Shown piece after piece: positions 25,985-34,846 of a DNA stretch of 64,000 nucleotides. The translations under genes were made by a program, and so were the position numbers. The stretch's first letter is position 1. Each line of letters begins with the position of its first letter. The notes under the pieces are model-generated. The model saw nothing but the letters and a program-made list of their open reading frames with translations. It was not told the origin of the DNA and searched no databases. This DNA is from DASRHT01 sp035293765. Its GTDB lineage: Bacteria > Chloroflexota > Ktedonobacteria > Ktedonobacterales > Ktedonobacteraceae. The stretch is taken from contig DATGMF010000090.1 in assembly GCA_035293765.1 (NCBI GenBank), positions 1 through 64,000 on the forward strand. Reading direction: 5' to 3'.

Positions 25985-27433
25985 CTATGCGGACTCCTTG
26001 AGGTGAAAGACAAGCTCGTACACGCCAATCTTGATGATGTCCCCATCGGCTAAGACGCATCCTTGCTCGTTGCTAATCTCCTGACCATTGACGAATGTGC
26101 CGCTAATGCTGCGTCTATCGTAGAGCACATAATGATCTTCTTCGTGTTTGAGCAGCGCATGGTGGCGTGATGTTTGATCATCGAAATCGAGCAGGATATT
26201 ACTTGAACCTGCGCGCCCCAGCGTTGTCTCTTCCTGTTCTATCGCAACTTTACAAAATCCCGTTGTATAGGGAGAGGCGATGACAAAACAGGGCGAGCCA
26301 ATGGATGAGCTCGCGGGCTCTGGCGTGGCCGCAGAATGAGCATGGTGGTTATGGCTCCCGGTCTCTGACACCGACCCGTTCAAAGACGAAGGTGCTGGCA
26401 GATCGGCTGCGGGCTCTTTGCGAGCTTCACCGTGCGAGTTAAGCTCTGGCGACGCTTCTTGCTCAGCCTTCAAGGATGAGGGGGGGACGGGGGGCTGTGA
26501 AGCGGCGGGTTGATATGTTTCAATTGCTGGTTCATCAGGAGGCGTAGAAAGAGGGAGGGATCTGCTTAAAATCTTCTCCTGAGCTGACTTAATGAGGGAT
26601 ATGAGTAGCGCGTCGGTAAAGGCGATAATGGAGGGGTGGCGTTCTTCTGGATAGACGCTCAAGGCCCGGCGTATGATTTCCTCTTGCTCGGCGGTAATGC
26701 TGGCGTTATGTCTGGTCAATGGAGGAATGGTTTCCGTCAATTTGAGCTGTTCGATGTCTTCTGGCGAACCCAGGAAAGGGAGCTGTCCCGCGAGCCAGAA
26801 GTAGAGCATGACCGCTAAGGCATATTGATCGCTGGCAGGCGTAGAGCGTTTGCCTAACTGTTCGGGGGCGGCAGTAATGGGAAGAAGCGTCATCTTTGGT
26901 TGACCAAAGCGGCGCACGAAATGCGCGATGCCGATATCGGCGAGCAGGAGTGGAGCGGAAAGGTCCTGGCTCTGTGAAGCGAGGCCGTGTAGCACCAGTA
27001 TATTTGTAAGAGTGAGCGAGCCATGAAGCAGTCCGCTATTATGTACATATTGTAATGTCTGGGCGAGTTGGTGCGCGAGGCGTATGGCCTCGATGATGGG
27101 CAAGGGTGGCTGAAACCAGCGTCTGCCTTCGCTGCCCAATAGAGAGCCCGGGCCAACGAAGCGACGCGCAACATAGAGCTGCCCGCCCACCTCTCCATAG
27201 TCTAGCAGCGTAGCTAGATAAGGATGTGTCAGTGTGCTGATGTCCTGCATTTCGCGGAAGAACTGGCGTCTGGCGGCATCCGGCAGAGGCAACCAGGGGT
27301 GAATTAGCTTGAGGGTAACTTTCCGTTGTAGCCTGATATCCTCCGCCTCATAACTATCGCCTGATATGCCGCTACCCAGTTTGTGTTGTATGCGGTAGCG
27401 TTCAAACTTCTGCCCCTCCTCCAGTGGTTGCAT
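25985..27433 (-). CDS. Pseudokinase-FHA fusion protein
   Basis: A 482-aa protein with an N-terminal kinase fold (about 12-290) and a C-terminal FHA domain (about 405-480). The ATP-binding lysine is kept (Lys42 in VTLKLI), but the catalytic HRDxKxxN loop reads HGSLTLTN (137-144), losing the Arg, the catalytic Asp and the Lys, and DFG reads DIG. It is thus probably catalytically dead. The FHA domain is typical: TLGRAGSSNILL, TSRHHALL and GTFVNGQEI. A Pro/Ser-rich linker joins them. It could bind a phosphorylated partner and act as scaffold. ATG 27433 with GAGGTG upstream is preferred over the longer frame to 27475. Confidence 0.85.
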   Translation of the reverse strand: MQPLEEGQKFERYRIQHKLGSGISGDSYEAEDIRLQRKVTLKLIHPWLPLPDAARRQFFREMQDISTLTHPYLATLLDYGEVGGQLYVARRFVGPGSLLGSEGRRWFQPPLPIIEAIRLAHQLAQTLQYVHNSGLLHGSLTLTNILVLHGLASQSQDLSAPLLLADIGIAHFVRRFGQPKMTLLPITAAPEQLGKRSTPASDQYALAVMLYFWLAGQLPFLGSPEDIEQLKLTETIPPLTRHNASITAEQEEIIRRALSVYPEERHPSIIAFTDALLISLIKSAQEKILSRSLPLSTPPDEPAIETYQPAASQPPVPPSSLKAEQEASPELNSHGEARKEPAADLPAPSSLNGSVSETGSHNHHAHSAATPEPASSSIGSPCFVIASPYTTGFCKVAIEQEETTLGRAGSSNILLDFDDQTSRHHALLKHEEDHYVLYDRRSISGTFVNGQEISNEQGCVLADGDIIKIGVYELVFHLKESA

Positions 27434-27616
27434 CCTACACCTCGCATTCTTACAAAGCCCTTGTGCTGGTTGCATTGTAGCATATTAGCCCGGCAAAGGA
27501 ATAGAATTTGTGACTAAAAGCTGACCTCCCGCACAAACTTTTTCAGTTTAGAAAAGCTTGCGCAGGAGGTCGGGCTCAAATACGGGTGCGCGAGGATGAT
27601 AGAACGCCTACAATTT

Positions 27617-27784
27617 CTATTCCTCATTTTCAATATAAGAAAAGGTGTGCTGACCGGCCAGACAATAGTACTGGAGATTGTCCTGACTATCTGTTTCGGG
27701 AATGGCCTCCTCGATATCGGTGAGTAAAATACCTTCCTCCTGGTCATACGGACATGTCTGGTACTTGAGCTGTTCTAGATTCAT
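27617..27784 (-). CDS. 55-aa micro-protein, YYCLxGxHxF family (copy 1)
   Basis: A short acidic protein with AGGAAAAGA just before its ATG. It reads through CPYDQEEGILLTDIEE, then LQYYCLAGQHTFSYI. A related 72-aa protein is encoded divergently at 28244, sharing the pattern (D)QEGxILLxDxExxxPxTD and YYCLxGxHxF, so both are real coding sequences. The two conserved cysteines (one in copy 1 only is followed by P) and His could bind metal. Function unknown. Confidence 0.72.
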   Translation of the reverse strand: MNLEQLKYQTCPYDQEEGILLTDIEEAIPETDSQDNLQYYCLAGQHTFSYIENEE

Positions 27785-28243
27785 TCTTTTCCTCATTTCT
27801 TGTATTGCGATGATACTTCCCTAAGTACATCTCCACCTGACATCTTAGGGTTTGATGTATACACTACCCCTCAAGGGAGGCGGCAGGAGTTCATGACTAC
27901 CTCGACCCGCTTGAGGATACTGAAACAACAGGGAGGAACAACAGAGCCCTACCATAACTGCCCCTCTCTCCACCCCTTCTAATTGGTGACTTTATAGACT
28001 GTTTTTCTGAGCCTCAATTTTTATGACCCGAGTGGACATTAAGTACTATCTTTTTGACGGGCCAACCTCTATCTCGATAAAAAGGCATAAGATGGTGAAA
28101 GAAGATACAAGTTTTTCTGCTGCTATCGTCATGAGAAGGGGCGAAGGCGTTTTTGTTTCTGGACGGCGGGGGCGTCTATAATTAGGGATGAAACATCCTC
28201 TTATGAAGAAAAGGCAATGATCACAGCAAGCATGAGGTGTAGC
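27785..28243. promoter_or_regulatory. Divergent control region of the micro-protein pair
   Basis: About 460 bp without a confident gene. For copy 2, TTGTTT (28153-28158) and TATAAT (28177-28182) with an 18-bp spacer form a plausible promoter, and GAGGTG at 28234-28239 is the RBS. A 29-codon frame from ATG 27893 has AGGAG upstream and could be a leader peptide, but its composition is uninformative. Confidence 0.45.
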
Positions 28244-28462
28244 ATGGATGTTCGGCAGATCAAGAGACGGATATGTGCATTAGACCAGGGAGAGGCTATT
28301 TTGCTGGTCGATCTCGAAACCGAGACTGTTCCCCAGACTGACATACATGGAGATGCGCTCTACTACTGCCTGCAAGGCCATCATGTTTTTCCGGCCAGAG
28401 GGAGTGCTATAATAATCGAGGAACAGGCAAAGAGCAATATGCGGGAGAAAGAACTTTCCTGA
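28244..28462 (+). CDS. 72-aa micro-protein, YYCLxGxHxF family (copy 2)
   Basis: Starts at ATG 28244, with GAGGTG four bases upstream; the frame could extend to 28217, but that ATG has only a weak site. The sequence reads ALDQGEAILLVDLETE and ALYYCLQGHHVFPARG, closely parallel to the divergent 55-aa protein. It has an additional basic N-terminus and a charged C-terminal tail. It precedes the dehydratase gene by about 70 bp. No known family is recognised. Confidence 0.7.
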   Translation: MDVRQIKRRICALDQGEAILLVDLETETVPQTDIHGDALYYCLQGHHVFPARGSAIIIEEQAKSNMREKELS

Positions 28463-28529
28463 GCCATTGCTTATAGTCCTGATGAAATGGTGCTATACCA
28501 TCAAAAAATACAATCGGAAAAATAAATCA

Positions 28530-29456
28530 ATGATTACAAATACTGAGATTGAGAACGCGGCTGAGCGCATAGCCGGACGCGTGCGCACAACGCCTATTGT
28601 ACGTTTGGAACGTGGCATCTGGGGACTTGATGGGCAGCTTGTACTCAAATTGGAGCAGATACAACATACGGGATCGTTCAAGCCACGCGGCGCCTTCAAC
28701 CGCATTCTCTCCCATCCCGTGCCAGACACCGGCGTGATTGCGGCATCGGGCGGCAATCACGGGCTGGCAGTGGCCTATGCTGCGCAGCAACTGGGGTACC
28801 GAGCAGAGATATTTGTGCCGGAGTCCTGTCCCGCCATCAAGGTGGAGAAGCTGCGCTACTATGGCGCTGACGTTCATATCGTTGGTTCGGTCTATGCCGA
28901 AGCTCTGATCGCCAGTGAGACCCGTGCCGCCGAAACGGGGGCGCTGGTCGTGCATGCCTATGATCAGCCAGAGGTTGTCGCCGGTCAGGGAACGCTTGGG
29001 CGAGAATTAATGCAACAGGTTCCCGAGCTGGATACCATCCTGATTGCAGTAGGCGGCGGGGGACTTATCGCGGGCGTAGCTGCCTGGTTCAGCGGAACGG
29101 CTCGCGTTGTCGGCATCGAGCCCGAACGTGCTCCCAGCCTGGCAACGGCCCTGCAAGCGGGCGAACCCGTCGATGTGGATGTCAGCGGTGTAGCAGTGGA
29201 CGCGCTGGGAGCCAGGCGCGTCGGCCATCTGGCATACTCCATCGCCCACCAATATGTGGACAAAGTGATTCTGGTCAACGATGAAGCCATTCGCCAGGCT
29301 CAACGTACCCTCTGGCGTGACCTGCGCCTGATTGCGGAACCAGGCGGGGCCACAGCTCTCTCGGCCCTTTTAGGCAGATACTACCGCCCGGCTCCTGGTG
29401 AGCGTGTTGGCGTTGTCGTGTGTGGGGGAAATGCTGATCTGGGGTATTTTGTGTAA
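28530..29456 (+). CDS. Threonine/serine dehydratase-like PLP enzyme
   Basis: A 308-aa fold-type II PLP enzyme. The PLP-lysine motif is GSFKPRGAFNRI near residue 50, the substrate loop is ASGGNHGLAVAYA near 72, and the phosphate-binding loop is AVGGGGLIAGVAAWF near 173. These match threonine ammonia-lyase (catabolic type without ACT domain) and serine racemase; the exact substrate is open. The ATG at 28530 aligns with normal family N-termini (ITNTEIENAAERI); the longer frame to 28467 is unlikely. Weak RBS. Confidence 0.85.
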   Translation: MITNTEIENAAERIAGRVRTTPIVRLERGIWGLDGQLVLKLEQIQHTGSFKPRGAFNRILSHPVPDTGVIAASGGNHGLAVAYAAQQLGYRAEIFVPESCPAIKVEKLRYYGADVHIVGSVYAEALIASETRAAETGALVVHAYDQPEVVAGQGTLGRELMQQVPELDTILIAVGGGGLIAGVAAWFSGTARVVGIEPERAPSLATALQAGEPVDVDVSGVAVDALGARRVGHLAYSIAHQYVDKVILVNDEAIRQAQRTLWRDLRLIAEPGGATALSALLGRYYRPAPGERVGVVVCGGNADLGYFV

Positions 29457-29612
29457 AGAATTTATATTGAGCGGGCGCTCGTCGCCAACCAGCTTCAGGT
29501 CGTGACTAAAGAAGGGGTAGAGATCGCACATAAGAATCTCATTTTGTCTTCTTATCAAGGTGGAAACTCTATTGCTGTTCTTATTGGCCCTTTTAGAATC
29601 AGGCGATCTAAT

Positions 29613-29750
29613 ATGGTTCAAATGTGGATTGGTATCTATCTCGCTCTCATGCTATTAGTAGTAGGACTCTGGCTAAATCCTGCCAATTTTTTCGTCCAGG
29701 TAGGCATCTTTATCGGTGCAGTAATTGTAGGGGGAGGTTTACCCTTTTAA
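29613..29750 (+). CDS. Possible 45-aa membrane peptide
   Basis: The frame from ATG 29613 encodes two hydrophobic helices (WIGIYLALMLLVVGLWL and FFVQVGIFIGAVIVGGG) with a short turn, typical of a small two-pass membrane protein. No good RBS is seen, and the 3' end overlaps the stop of the minus-strand nucleotidyltransferase gene by 12 bp. The remaining upstream frame (29502-29612) looks less convincing. Confidence 0.35.
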   Translation: MVQMWIGIYLALMLLVVGLWLNPANFFVQVGIFIGAVIVGGGLPF

Positions 29751-30365
29751 CCGTGTAATCCATGCATGGTTGGGCTGCACAATAGCAAGCGCCTGAGCTA
29801 GCCATTCGCGGCTCTCCTGGTCGAGATGTGGCAGCGTTCTGGCGAAGTCTGCTTCGTCTTTGGGGCGTGAGTTTTTGGCTTTATACAGTAGTTGAATTTC
29901 GGGAGCAAGATACGGAAGACCTTCGTCTGTTTGGTGCCCAATGGCCGTAAGGGCGCGGGAGATGCGGTTGTCGCGCCGGAATAGCCACTGATCGTCGCTT
30001 GTATCGGCAACCATGAGTTGAATAGCCCAGGGAGCTGTTTTATGTGGGCGACACCAGACATCGTGTACCTCAGCGTCAAGGAGTGTGCCTGGTTCCCACT
30101 CGCGAAACGGCCAGTTTTCGTCACGCGGTGGGGGAACCGCTCCCTGAACATCCCATCCATGCAGGATAGCGCGAACGGCCTGTTGATCTCGTCGTAATAT
30201 CTGCACGTCAATGTCATCATGTCCCCGCGTTTGTGTCCCAATGAAAAGATCAATCGCCCCTCCCCCGGCAATCCACCACGGAACTGATAGCGTGGAGAAG
30301 AGTTCAACCACTGCACGAGGTTGCCACGGCTGCCACGCGCCGTAGCGATTCGTCTCGTTTACCAT
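29739..30365 (-). CDS. Nucleotidyltransferase, aminoglycoside ANT-like
   Basis: A 208-aa protein with a Pol-beta-type nucleotidyltransferase core: WWIAGGGAIDLFIG and RGHDDIDVQILR give the GG and DxD metal motif near residues 29-50. The arrangement resembles the ANT(2'')/LinB-type adenylyltransferase families that modify aminoglycosides or lincosamides, but most such chromosomal genes have unknown substrates. ATG 30365 with AGGA upstream is preferred over a TTG start at 30467. It is the last gene of a minus-strand series after the DinB gene. Confidence 0.75.
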   Translation of the reverse strand: MVNETNRYGAWQPWQPRAVVELFSTLSVPWWIAGGGAIDLFIGTQTRGHDDIDVQILRRDQQAVRAILHGWDVQGAVPPPRDENWPFREWEPGTLLDAEVHDVWCRPHKTAPWAIQLMVADTSDDQWLFRRDNRISRALTAIGHQTDEGLPYLAPEIQLLYKAKNSRPKDEADFARTLPHLDQESREWLAQALAIVQPNHAWITRLKG

Positions 30366-30463
30366 AGTATCCTGCCCGGAAGTTTTCTCATCTGAAAGTG
30401 GCAGTGCGTGTTTGGGAATGTGCGCGTCGGCCTGCCGAGGAGCCCACTCGCGCCACCGTGAAC

Positions 30464-31033
30464 TCAACTGCCAGGTTCATCCCTTGCTCGCGTGACCGAG
30501 TAGAGCGCCTCGTCCGGGATGCCGTGCTGTCCGAGAAAGAGGCTCAGTTGGGCTGCATGCTCCTGGACGTGGCGCATATTGTAGAGATGTAACTCCAGGA
30601 AGCTGACGGTCTGCCCCTCCGCCCAGGGGTAGGAGACAGCTTGGCGTGCCCGCTCGTCTGTCAGCGCGAAAAGCTGAGCGTGGCACTTGCGGCGCGTTGT
30701 CCTAAGATAAGCGTGCAGCTCTTCCTTTGTATAGGGTCGTTCAGGCGACACAGCAGGGTCGATTTCGGTCCAGATAAAGGGCGCGGGGGGAGTGAATTCC
30801 TCCTCCCGGCAGCCCGACAGATACAAATCGAGCCAGAAGAGCGTGTGATATACGATATACCAGAACTCCCCGAACTCCGGTAGCAGGAAGCGGTCCGAGG
30901 GTTCCTTCCAGAGACGCTGGTTCCATAGCTGGGTGGGGCAGGCCAGCATGGCTTTTTCAAGCATATCGATGGCTGCACCAAACTGCCGCCACAGAGCAGT
31001 GCGGAACGCCGTCTCCATCGGTTGTTCTGCCAT
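30464..31033 (-). CDS. DinB-superfamily protein
   Basis: A 189-aa four-helix-bundle protein of the DinB/YfiT type. The metal-binding histidines of the family are seen in IVYHTLFWLDLYL and MRHVQEHAAQLS. Such proteins include thiol-dependent transferases and many of unknown function. ATG 31033 with GGGAGCG upstream is preferred over the longer frame to 31195. It lies downstream of the aromatic-CoA cluster after a repeat element, so operon membership is uncertain. Confidence 0.8.
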   Translation of the reverse strand: MAEQPMETAFRTALWRQFGAAIDMLEKAMLACPTQLWNQRLWKEPSDRFLLPEFGEFWYIVYHTLFWLDLYLSGCREEEFTPPAPFIWTEIDPAVSPERPYTKEELHAYLRTTRRKCHAQLFALTDERARQAVSYPWAEGQTVSFLELHLYNMRHVQEHAAQLSLFLGQHGIPDEALYSVTRARDEPGS

Positions 31034-31113
31034 AACGTTCGCTCCCTTTTTCTTCTTTACTACACGCTCATTACCGGCTGGACCCAGGCGAAAAATTATG
31101 ATCGGGTCCAGCA

Positions 31114-31138
31114 CTCCCACGATGAATCGGGGAGCTAC
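31114..31138 (+). repeat. Dispersed palindromic repeat, copy 1
   Basis: A 25-bp copy of CTCCCACGATGAATCGGGGAG followed by CTAC, identical to copies at 44868, 52237 (inverted) and 54262. The core folds as a hairpin (CTCCC/GGGAG and CGAT/ATCG with one bulged A). Here it supplies the TAG stop codon of the 70-aa gene on the minus strand. Confidence 0.85.
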
Positions 31139-31347
31139 ACCCCCAGGTCGTATAATTGCTCGAATTGCAGGTCCAGATCGTTGGTTGCCTGCCACATTGA
31201 GGAGAGCGCCTTGCGCACATTGCTGACGGCGCAGGGAGGAAGATCGGGCTGTGCCGCCAGTTTTTTAAGTGCCTGGTATACATCGAGCAACGCCTGCTCT
31301 TGCTCAGTAAGCGGTCTGCCTAGCAGATCGGTTCCGGTCGTTGTCAT
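31135..31347 (-). CDS. Small hypothetical protein after the ligase gene
   Basis: A 70-aa helical protein (GRPLTEQEQALLDVYQALKK at the N-terminal side, then SNVRKALSSMWQATNDLDLQ) of unknown function. It starts 19 bp after the stop of the PaaK-like ligase gene with AGGAAGGAATAAGC-type leader, so it is in the same transcription unit. Its stop codon lies within a dispersed repeat, suggesting that the insertion may have fixed or changed the original C-terminus. Confidence 0.7.
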   Translation of the reverse strand: MTTTGTDLLGRPLTEQEQALLDVYQALKKLAAQPDLPPCAVSNVRKALSSMWQATNDLDLQFEQLYDLGV

Positions 31348-31366
31348 AGCTTATTCCTTCCTGAAT

Positions 31367-32716
31367 TTAGCGCTGATATTGCGCCACGGGTCGGGCATCA
31401 ACCAGGCGCTTTGCTTTGAGCTCGAAGCGTGGCAGGTTGCCGTGGTCCATGCGTTCGATGTTGAAGCGCAGCCCTTCATGGGCGCCTGACAGGTCTTTGT
31501 GGAGCTTCGTCTGGAGCTCTTCCCATTCGCTCTCGTAGCCGGGTTTGACCTCTACTTTAATGGTAATCTCATCCTGGAGGTCTTCTCTACGCCAGATGTA
31601 GATCTGGAATTCGTCGATGGCAACATACTCACGAACAATAGCCTCAACGGCGCGCGGGTAGACGTTGGTGCCGCGAATCAGCTTCATATCATCCCAGCGC
31701 CCACGAATCCCGCCATCATAGATATCCCAGGTGCGACCGCAGCTACAGGTACTGCCCGGAACCTTCATAATCATATCTTTGGTGCGATAACGAATCACCG
31801 GAATGAAGCCGCGCCCGAAAGAGGTCACAACACGCTCACCTAGCTCTCCGTAACCAGCTGGTTCGCCTGTGTCGGGGTTGATAGACTCTTCAATGTAATG
31901 GTCTTCAATGATATGCGTCCCTCCTGGCTGGTGAGAGCATTCGAAAATCACGATGGTCCCGACCTCGGTCATGCCTGCGGTATCGCCACACTGTGCTCCC
32001 CATGCCTCCTCTAGCTGGCGTTTGACTGCCGGTATGGAGCCAGCCGGTTCGCCAGAGAGGATCACTTTATCGACCTTCGAATCTTTCGCCAGATCGATCC
32101 CCATTTCCCGCGCCTTCTGCCAGAGGTGGAGCGCATAGGTCGGGGTGGAACAGACGGTAGTGGCGGACATCTCGATGATCTGCTTGATACGGCCCTCGGT
32201 GGTTTGCGCGCCGCCTGGGATGACCAGCGCCCCTATTTTCTCACAGGCGTAGTGCGCTCCCCAGAATCCGATGAACGAGCCGTAGCCGAAGGCGAAATAG
32301 ACGGTATCCTCAGGCCGCACGCCAAAGCCCCAGATGCCGTAGCACCACATCTCGCTGATCCAATCCCAGTCTTTCATGCTGTCCAGCACGCGAATGGGCG
32401 TGCGACCTGTGGTGCCGGAGGTGAGGTGATAGCGGATAGCATTTCTTTGCTCGGTTGCCAGCATATCGCCGTAGAGCGGCTGGGCTAGCTGCGAGTCCAT
32501 CCACTCTTCGCGCGTCATAAAGGGGATGCGCCGGATATCGTCGAGCGTTTTGAGCTGTTCCGGCTTGAAACCGGCGGCGTCGAAACGGCGGCGATGGAAG
32601 GGGGTGGTGGCGTATGCCCACTCGCATAAACGGCGCAATTTGAGGAGTTGCAGGGCTTGCAGATCCTCGCGTGCGAGCGTCTCATTTTTAGGATTCCAAT
32701 ACTCTGAATAGGCCAT
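31367..32716 (-). CDS. PaaK-like aryl-CoA ligase
   Basis: A 449-aa adenylate-forming CoA ligase of the phenylacetate-CoA ligase family. The P-loop is YHLTSGTTGRTPIRV near residue 95, and the C-terminal part has RGTNVYPRAVEAIVREY as in PaaK. Four cysteines (CSCGRTW and nearby) fit the zinc-like loop of some members. Within this cluster it most likely activates an aromatic acid, for example 2-aminobenzoate, to its CoA ester. ATG 32716 with AGGAAACA is preferred over 32755. Confidence 0.87.
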   Translation of the reverse strand: MAYSEYWNPKNETLAREDLQALQLLKLRRLCEWAYATTPFHRRRFDAAGFKPEQLKTLDDIRRIPFMTREEWMDSQLAQPLYGDMLATEQRNAIRYHLTSGTTGRTPIRVLDSMKDWDWISEMWCYGIWGFGVRPEDTVYFAFGYGSFIGFWGAHYACEKIGALVIPGGAQTTEGRIKQIIEMSATTVCSTPTYALHLWQKAREMGIDLAKDSKVDKVILSGEPAGSIPAVKRQLEEAWGAQCGDTAGMTEVGTIVIFECSHQPGGTHIIEDHYIEESINPDTGEPAGYGELGERVVTSFGRGFIPVIRYRTKDMIMKVPGSTCSCGRTWDIYDGGIRGRWDDMKLIRGTNVYPRAVEAIVREYVAIDEFQIYIWRREDLQDEITIKVEVKPGYESEWEELQTKLHKDLSGAHEGLRFNIERMDHGNLPRFELKAKRLVDARPVAQYQR

Positions 32717-32779
32717 GATTGTTTCCTGCCTTTCAAGCTGAGCTACATTGCTCATGGGACGGTAGCGAAAACTTAGCGA

Positions 32780-33190
32780 TTACTCTTCGGCGTTAAGCAC
32801 AGCGATGCCTTCTATCTCTAAGAGCGCCTCGTCCTGGAAGAAGCGCGATATTTCGAAGAGGGCGGTCGCCGGATAGTAGCTGCCGAAATAGGAGCGATGA
32901 ACCTGCCCCAGTTCTCGTAGATATTTCATATAGTCATCACGATTGCTCACAAAAATATTGATTTTCACGATATCCTGCATCTTGCCTCCGGCGGCTTCGA
33001 CCACCGTTTTGAGGTTGCGCAGCACCTGTTCGTACTGGGCCACAAGATTGCCGAGAGCCACAATCTGGCCTGTGGCATCGCTGGCCGTTTGCCCGGCTAA
33101 GAAGAGGAGTCGTCCACCTGTTGTAAGGATGCCATGACTATACCCTCTGGGCTGAGGGAGGTCCGAGGGATTGATCAGCGTTTTCCCCAT
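32780..33190 (-). CDS. RidA (YjgF/YER057c) family protein
   Basis: A 136-aa RidA-type protein, trimeric in the family, which hydrolyses reactive enamines and imines to ketones and ammonia. The family pattern is visible in RGYSHGILTTGGRLLFLAGQTA, the VVEAAGGKMQDIVKINIFV helix/strand and the Arg-containing C-terminal part. It is 4 bp downstream of the enoyl-CoA hydratase gene. In a pathway that makes an amino-cyclohexene-carboxyl-CoA, a RidA enzyme would naturally remove the amino group. Confidence 0.88.
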   Translation of the reverse strand: MGKTLINPSDLPQPRGYSHGILTTGGRLLFLAGQTASDATGQIVALGNLVAQYEQVLRNLKTVVEAAGGKMQDIVKINIFVSNRDDYMKYLRELGQVHRSYFGSYYPATALFEISRFFQDEALLEIEGIAVLNAEE

Positions 33191-33194
33191 AGCG

Positions 33195-33986
33195 TTACCT
33201 TCCTGTAAATCTGGGCTTTTCTTTCTGCGTAAAGGCTTCGTAGAAGAGGCGATGATCCTCTCCCATCAGCATCAGCGCCTGGGCCTGCGCCTCCGCTTCG
33301 ATGGCCGCAGTCAGATCCATATGCAATTCATTATTAATCATATGCTTGGTCATCGAGATTGCCAGCGTCGGACCCTGCACCAGCCGCTTGGCCCATTGAT
33401 ACGCGGTGGGCAGTAGCTCATCGTGGGGAACGACGCGATTCGCCAGGCCGTAGCGTTCGGCGGTGGCGGCGTCAATCGTATCGCCGAGCAGTAGCAGCTC
33501 GAAGGCGCGTCCCATGCCAACCACCTTTGGCAGCAGGTAGCCCGCTCCCATATCGGCTCCGGTCAGTCCCACTTTTGTGAAGAGGAAGGCAAAGCGCGCT
33601 TTTTCGGAGGCGAGACGCAGATCGGAGGCCAGCGCAATCACCGAACCAGCGCCCGCCGTCATCCCGTTGAGCGCGGCGATAATGGGCTTATCCAGCAGCC
33701 GCATATTGCGCACCACTGCGCCCGTCATGCGTGTAAATTCCAGGTGTCCCTTCATATCGCGCTTGAGCAGTTCGCCGATGATCAAATGTACGTCGCCGCC
33801 GGAGCAAAAATTGTCTCCTGACCCCGTCAGCACCACTGCACGTACGGCGTCATCATAACGCAATGCTTCAAATAGATCGCGCAGTTGCGCATAGACCTCG
33901 AAGGTCAGGGCATTCATCACTTCGGGACGATTGAAGGCCAGGGTCGCAATGCCGTCGTTGACCTCGTAAAGAAAATCGTAGCCCAT
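33195..33986 (-). CDS. Enoyl-CoA hydratase/isomerase
   Basis: A 263-aa crotonase-fold enzyme. The oxyanion-hole regions are SGDNFCSGGDVHLI near residue 60 and ALNGMTAGAGSVIALASDLRLA near 105. The usual two catalytic glutamates are not both obvious (an Asp is at the later position in GADMGAG), so hydratase, isomerase and ring-opening hydrolase activity are all possible. It lies between the SDR and RidA genes in the aromatic-CoA cluster and probably acts on a cyclic CoA intermediate. Confidence 0.88.
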   Translation of the reverse strand: MGYDFLYEVNDGIATLAFNRPEVMNALTFEVYAQLRDLFEALRYDDAVRAVVLTGSGDNFCSGGDVHLIIGELLKRDMKGHLEFTRMTGAVVRNMRLLDKPIIAALNGMTAGAGSVIALASDLRLASEKARFAFLFTKVGLTGADMGAGYLLPKVVGMGRAFELLLLGDTIDAATAERYGLANRVVPHDELLPTAYQWAKRLVQGPTLAISMTKHMINNELHMDLTAAIEAEAQAQALMLMGEDHRLFYEAFTQKEKPRFTGR

Positions 33987-34012
33987 TGTGGGTATCTCCT
34001 TGTGTCTTTATC

Positions 34013-34807
34013 TCAGGACATCACACCGCCGCCATCGACATTGATGGCCTGTCCGGTAATGCCTTTGCTGCTGTCCTGAGCGAGAAAAAGGGCTATCGCC
34101 GCCACCTCTTCCGGCTCGATCAGACGTTGCTGCGGGCTCGACTTTGCCAGGGCCTCGCGTGCCTTCTCCTCCGTCATTCCCGTCAGACTAGAAATATTGC
34201 TTACGTTGGCATCCGTCATCGGCGTATCCACGTAGCCCGGGCAGATGGCGTTGACAGTAATATTATAAGGCAATAGTTCGGTTGCCAGGGAGCGGGTCAG
34301 GCCAAGAACTCCGTGCTTGGAGGCGGCGTAGGCTGCGATATAGCGTCCGCCGATGCGGGAAGTAATCGAGGCGATAGTGATGATGCGACCGTAACGCTGG
34401 GCTATCAACGTCGGCACGAAAGCCTTTGAGACGTAGTAGACGCTGGTCAGATTGACGGCGAGCATGCGGTGCCAGAGTTCGTCGGGATGATCGACAAATT
34501 TGTGGCTACCAGCGTTGCCAGCGTTATTGACCAGGATATCTATACCACCGAGCCCATCAAGCAATGTCGTTGCCATGTGCTGCACCTGATCCGCATCGGT
34601 GACATCGCATGCCACTGCCAGGCCATGGCGGCCTTTCTCTTTGATCAGGGCTACTAATTGCTCGATGTCAGCCGAGGTGCGGGCCGTTACGCCGACGTCG
34701 GCGCCCGCCTCGGCCAGCACCAGAGCGATGCTGCGACCAATACCGCGTCCCGCCCCTGTTACTACCGCTCGTCGTCCGGCGAGTGGGAGATGATCGTTAC
34801 CTGGCAT
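34013..34807 (-). CDS. SDR-family dehydrogenase
   Basis: A 264-aa short-chain dehydrogenase with the cofactor motif VVTGAGRGIGRSIALVLA, NNAGNAGSH in place of the NNAG motif, and catalytic Ser-Tyr-Lys (SITSRIGGRYIAAYAASKHG with YAASK). The C-terminal INVDGGG matches the usual end. In this cluster it probably oxidises a hydroxyacyl-CoA ring intermediate. ATG 34807 has GAGAGGA upstream; a longer frame to 34846 would almost touch the next gene. Confidence 0.9.
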   Translation of the reverse strand: MPGNDHLPLAGRRAVVTGAGRGIGRSIALVLAEAGADVGVTARTSADIEQLVALIKEKGRHGLAVACDVTDADQVQHMATTLLDGLGGIDILVNNAGNAGSHKFVDHPDELWHRMLAVNLTSVYYVSKAFVPTLIAQRYGRIITIASITSRIGGRYIAAYAASKHGVLGLTRSLATELLPYNITVNAICPGYVDTPMTDANVSNISSLTGMTEEKAREALAKSSPQQRLIEPEEVAAIALFLAQDSSKGITGQAINVDGGGVMS

Positions 34808-34846
34808 AGATGGTTTCCTCTCCGTAACTATTCGGGTCGAAAGCAT

